A stretch of 40,889 nt of DNA, taken from Candidatus Collierbacteria bacterium GW2011_GWB1_44_6 (lineage in GTDB: Bacteria; Patescibacteriota; Microgenomatia; UBA1400; MFAQ01). Location of the stretch: the NCBI GenBank assembly GCA_000998025.1, contig LCJG01000015.1:1-40889 (forward strand). Direction: 5' to 3'. Position numbers and translations under genes: made by a program. Positions 39,405 through 40,889 of the stretch are shown here, piece by piece. The notes under the pieces are model-generated. The model did no database searches. It worked only from the letters and a program-made list of their open reading frames with translations, and was not told the DNA's origin. Each line of letters opens with the position of its first letter. The first letter of the stretch is position 1.

Positions 39405-39614
39405 ATGTTCAAGAATATTATCGCTCCTGTTCAAGCCTGGTTGTTGTCTCGAGGAATCTGTGTTGGCTGTGGTACACCTCTTGCAGAAGGCAACAAAAAA
39501 CCTTCTTCCAAGGTCAAAGATACCGACCAAGTTACCTGTAATAAGTGCGGCCGAATTTTTATCTACAATCCGAAGACAAACACCTATCGTCGTGCACTTC
39601 TCAGTGAAGTCTAA
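39405..39614 (+). CDS. Small zinc-ribbon protein
   Basis: 69 residues. Two CxxC pairs (CVGC near 19-22 and CNKC near 45-48) separated by about 22 residues make one zinc ribbon; the flanks are basic (RRALLSEV end). No catalytic domain. In Firmicutes a small gene also lies between ruvX and mltG, but I see no homology to it. It ends 6 nt before mltG and is probably co-transcribed with it. Role unknown; nucleic-acid or protein binding is possible. Confidence 0.75.
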   Translation: MFKNIIAPVQAWLLSRGICVGCGTPLAEGNKKPSSKVKDTDQVTCNKCGRIFIYNPKTNTYRRALLSEV

Positions 39615-39620
39615 AAAAAC

Positions 39621-40601
39621 ATGTTAAAGCGTTTCTTTATTGCAATTACTCTTTTGGCCATGCTCGGCTTCGCCTGGTACTTTCAAGCCATCCAGCCTGT
39701 CACCCGAGAGCGTCTTCCCACGGTTGATTTTGAAATCAAGCCCGGTACCGGCATTGATCAAATAGCAAATGATCTAAGCGTCTCTCGTCTTATTCGCTCC
39801 CGGGTCGCCTTCAAAATCACCGTTATTCGCCTGGGAATAGCCAGCAAAATTCAAGCCGGCTATTTTAAGCTTACCCCAAGTATGGATGCCACCGACTTGG
39901 CCGAAGCTCTTACCCGTGCTTACGCCCGCCAGGTACGTGTGACCATTCCCGAAGGTTTGCGAAGTGAAGAAATCAATTTACTTCTTGAGAAAGCCTTTAG
40001 TCAAACTAAAGACAATCAGTATAACCCTAGTGAATTCACCTCTCTATCCAGAGGGAAAGAGGGACATCTGTTTCCCGATACCTACGATTTTATTCCCGAA
40101 GCTTCTGCCTCAGACATAATTCGTCGTATGACAGATCAGTTCGAAAAGGTTACCGTCGACATCTCAAAAAATAATCTAAAAGAAATAATTATCTTGGCCT
40201 CTTTACTCGAAAGAGAGGCCGCTTCGTCGCAAGAAATGCCAAAAGTGGCAGGAGTCATGATTAAAAGAATCGAAGCTGATTGGCCATTACAGATCGACGC
40301 CACCGTTCAATACGCTCTGGGATCTGTGCGTTGTAAGCAGTTAGATTGTGACTGGTGGAAGGACAATCTTTCCAAGGAAGACATTCGCTTCAATTCGCCT
40401 TACAACACTTATCTAAATACCGGTTTACCTCCTGCCCCCATTTCCAATCCAGGTCGGGATGCCCTAAAGGCGGCAGCTAGTCCAGAAAAAAGCTCAGCTT
40501 GGTTTTATCTTCACGATTTAAACGGCAACATTCACTATGCCGACACTATCGAACAGCACAATAAAAACATCTGCCTCTATCTGAAAAAAGACTGTAAATA
40601 A
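39621..40601 (+). CDS. mltG: Endolytic murein transglycosylase MltG (YceG-like)
   Basis: 326 residues, normal length. An N-terminal membrane helix (about 5-22) is followed by a LysM-like subdomain (35-105, VDFEIKPGTGIDQIANDL) and the catalytic domain. The catalytic glutamate is Glu197 in ASLLEREA (equivalent to ASIVEKE in E. coli). GHLFPDTYDF, IDATVQYALG and the long signature YNTYLNTGLPPAPISNPG are intact. It cleaves nascent glycan strands in the membrane and is thought to set strand length. The neighbouring ruvX and zinc-ribbon genes reproduce the ruvX-mltG linkage. Confidence 0.95.
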   Translation: MLKRFFIAITLLAMLGFAWYFQAIQPVTRERLPTVDFEIKPGTGIDQIANDLSVSRLIRSRVAFKITVIRLGIASKIQAGYFKLTPSMDATDLAEALTRAYARQVRVTIPEGLRSEEINLLLEKAFSQTKDNQYNPSEFTSLSRGKEGHLFPDTYDFIPEASASDIIRRMTDQFEKVTVDISKNNLKEIIILASLLEREAASSQEMPKVAGVMIKRIEADWPLQIDATVQYALGSVRCKQLDCDWWKDNLSKEDIRFNSPYNTYLNTGLPPAPISNPGRDALKAAASPEKSSAWFYLHDLNGNIHYADTIEQHNKNICLYLKKDCK

Positions 40602-40604
40602 TTT

Positions 40605-40645
40605 CGTCCTTGCGCGATTCGGTACTCCGAACCAAAGCAATCCAA
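40605..40645. repeat. Palindromic repeat (CGTCATTGCGAG type), diverged copy
   Basis: CGTCCTTGCGCGATTCGG at the left and CAAAGCAATCCAAGG at the right. It diverges from the 14669-14745 consensus by several bases. It lies just after mltG. Confidence 0.6.
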
Positions 40646-40674
40646 GGTCAAGTAAAATCCCATCGTCACTTCAC

Positions 40675-40704
40675 AAAAAACCGGTGGCCTTTCGGCTCAC
40701 CGGT
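40675..40704 (-). terminator. Intrinsic terminator for the minus-strand gene at the right edge
   Basis: On the minus strand ACCGGTG, a loop region with an inner GCC/GGC stem, CACCGGT, then TTTTTT (40680-40675). The T-run orientation assigns it to the gene entering from the right. Confidence 0.85.
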
Positions 40705-40719
40705 ATGTCAACCGTATAG

Positions 40720-40889
40720 TCATCTCTTGAACTTTTCACTAAAAATACGTGCGTTGAAGCTGAGAGCGTTCTGTTCGATATAACCTTTTTGCCACTTCAG
40801 CTCATTTCTGGCAAAGTAAACATCCTCAAGTTCTGCTCCGCAGATTTCAGCTAAACGGATATTCTCCCTATACTCAGCGATGATTCTTG
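40720..40889 (-). CDS. C-terminal fragment of an unidentified protein
   Basis: On the minus strand a frame open from the right edge reads IIAEYRENIRLAEICGAELE, continues through VYFARNELKWQKG and ends SEKFKR at TGA 40722-40720: 55 residues visible. It is helical and charged, with no recognised motif. A terminator follows its stop, supporting a real gene end. The rest lies outside the window. Confidence 0.6.
   Translation of the reverse strand, partial: RIIAEYRENIRLAEICGAELEDVYFARNELKWQKGYIEQNALSFNARIFSEKFKR

Noticed and set aside
1-40889. CRISPR arrays, rRNA, tRNA, transposase and integrase genes
   Set aside because: I looked through all intergenic regions and both strands by eye and saw no regularly spaced repeats, no cloverleaf-like stretch and no recombinase motif; short tRNA-like elements could still be missed without a search tool.

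Overview
The window looks like a piece of a candidate-phyla-radiation (Patescibacteria) chromosome, most likely Microgenomates-like. The evidence is compact gene packing, shortened versions of universal proteins (a 611-residue alanyl-tRNA synthetase without its C-terminal domain, a 241-residue HrcA, an IF-2 that begins at the G domain, a Lon ATPase without a protease domain), a zinc-finger-less DnaJ, and surface proteins next to PilN/PilO-like genes. TGA, TAA and TAG are all used as stops (standard code 11). This assignment is an inference from gene content; no phylogeny was run.

Layout. Positions 1-6368, minus strand: a damaged rpsT, then pilN, pilO, a small membrane protein, three large envelope-anchored Cys/Thr/Pro-rich or Ig-like proteins (one ending in an LPETG sorting signal), and the start of an FAD oxidoreductase that leaves the window. 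Positions 6433-15614, plus strand: murJ, lepA, hrcA, grpE, dnaK, dnaJ, interrupted by a minus-strand membrane-anchored GH39-like glycosidase. The order rpsT/lepA/hrcA/grpE/dnaK/dnaJ matches the classical Firmicutes cluster. Positions 15671-17648: a phospholipase D-like protein, a deoxyribosyltransferase-like protein and a small orphan. Positions 17840-24506: nusA, infB, a degenerate DHH-type protein, rpsO and pnp, with a small orphan gene cassette wedged between a duplicated DHH 3' end and rpsO. Positions 24524-30693: HAD hydrolase, Lon-like ATPase, PH-like membrane protein, PGM1-like ATP-grasp ligase, RNase J and a DUF559 endonuclease-like protein. Positions 30706-40601: ftsK, a RodZ-like protein, a DUF948/YtxH pair, alaS, a PilM-like/membrane/extracellular fusion, a sortase, a RuvX (YqgF) resolvase, a zinc ribbon and mltG. 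A minus-strand gene of unknown function enters at the right edge.

How it fits together: two blocks serve protein synthesis, folding and RNA turnover (lepA, hrcA-grpE-dnaK-dnaJ; nusA-infB-rpsO-pnp, rnj, alaS). The rest is largely cell envelope: MurJ, MltG, FtsK and RodZ-like for wall growth and division, and a surface system of PilN/PilO-like proteins, a PilM-like fusion, a sortase and an LPETG substrate.

Three themes stand out. (1) Many start codons lie only 6-11 nt downstream of a good -10 box, implying leaderless mRNAs, while a few orphan genes have strong Shine-Dalgarno sites. (2) Short palindromic repeats of several families sit between genes and even inside coding sequences (lepA, grpE 3' end, the FAD oxidoreductase). 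(3) Two genes carry local lesions that may be real or assembly artefacts: an rpsT missing its middle, and a 34-bp tandem duplication that shifts the frame of the GH39 gene. I saw no CRISPR array, rRNA, tRNA, transposase or integrase.
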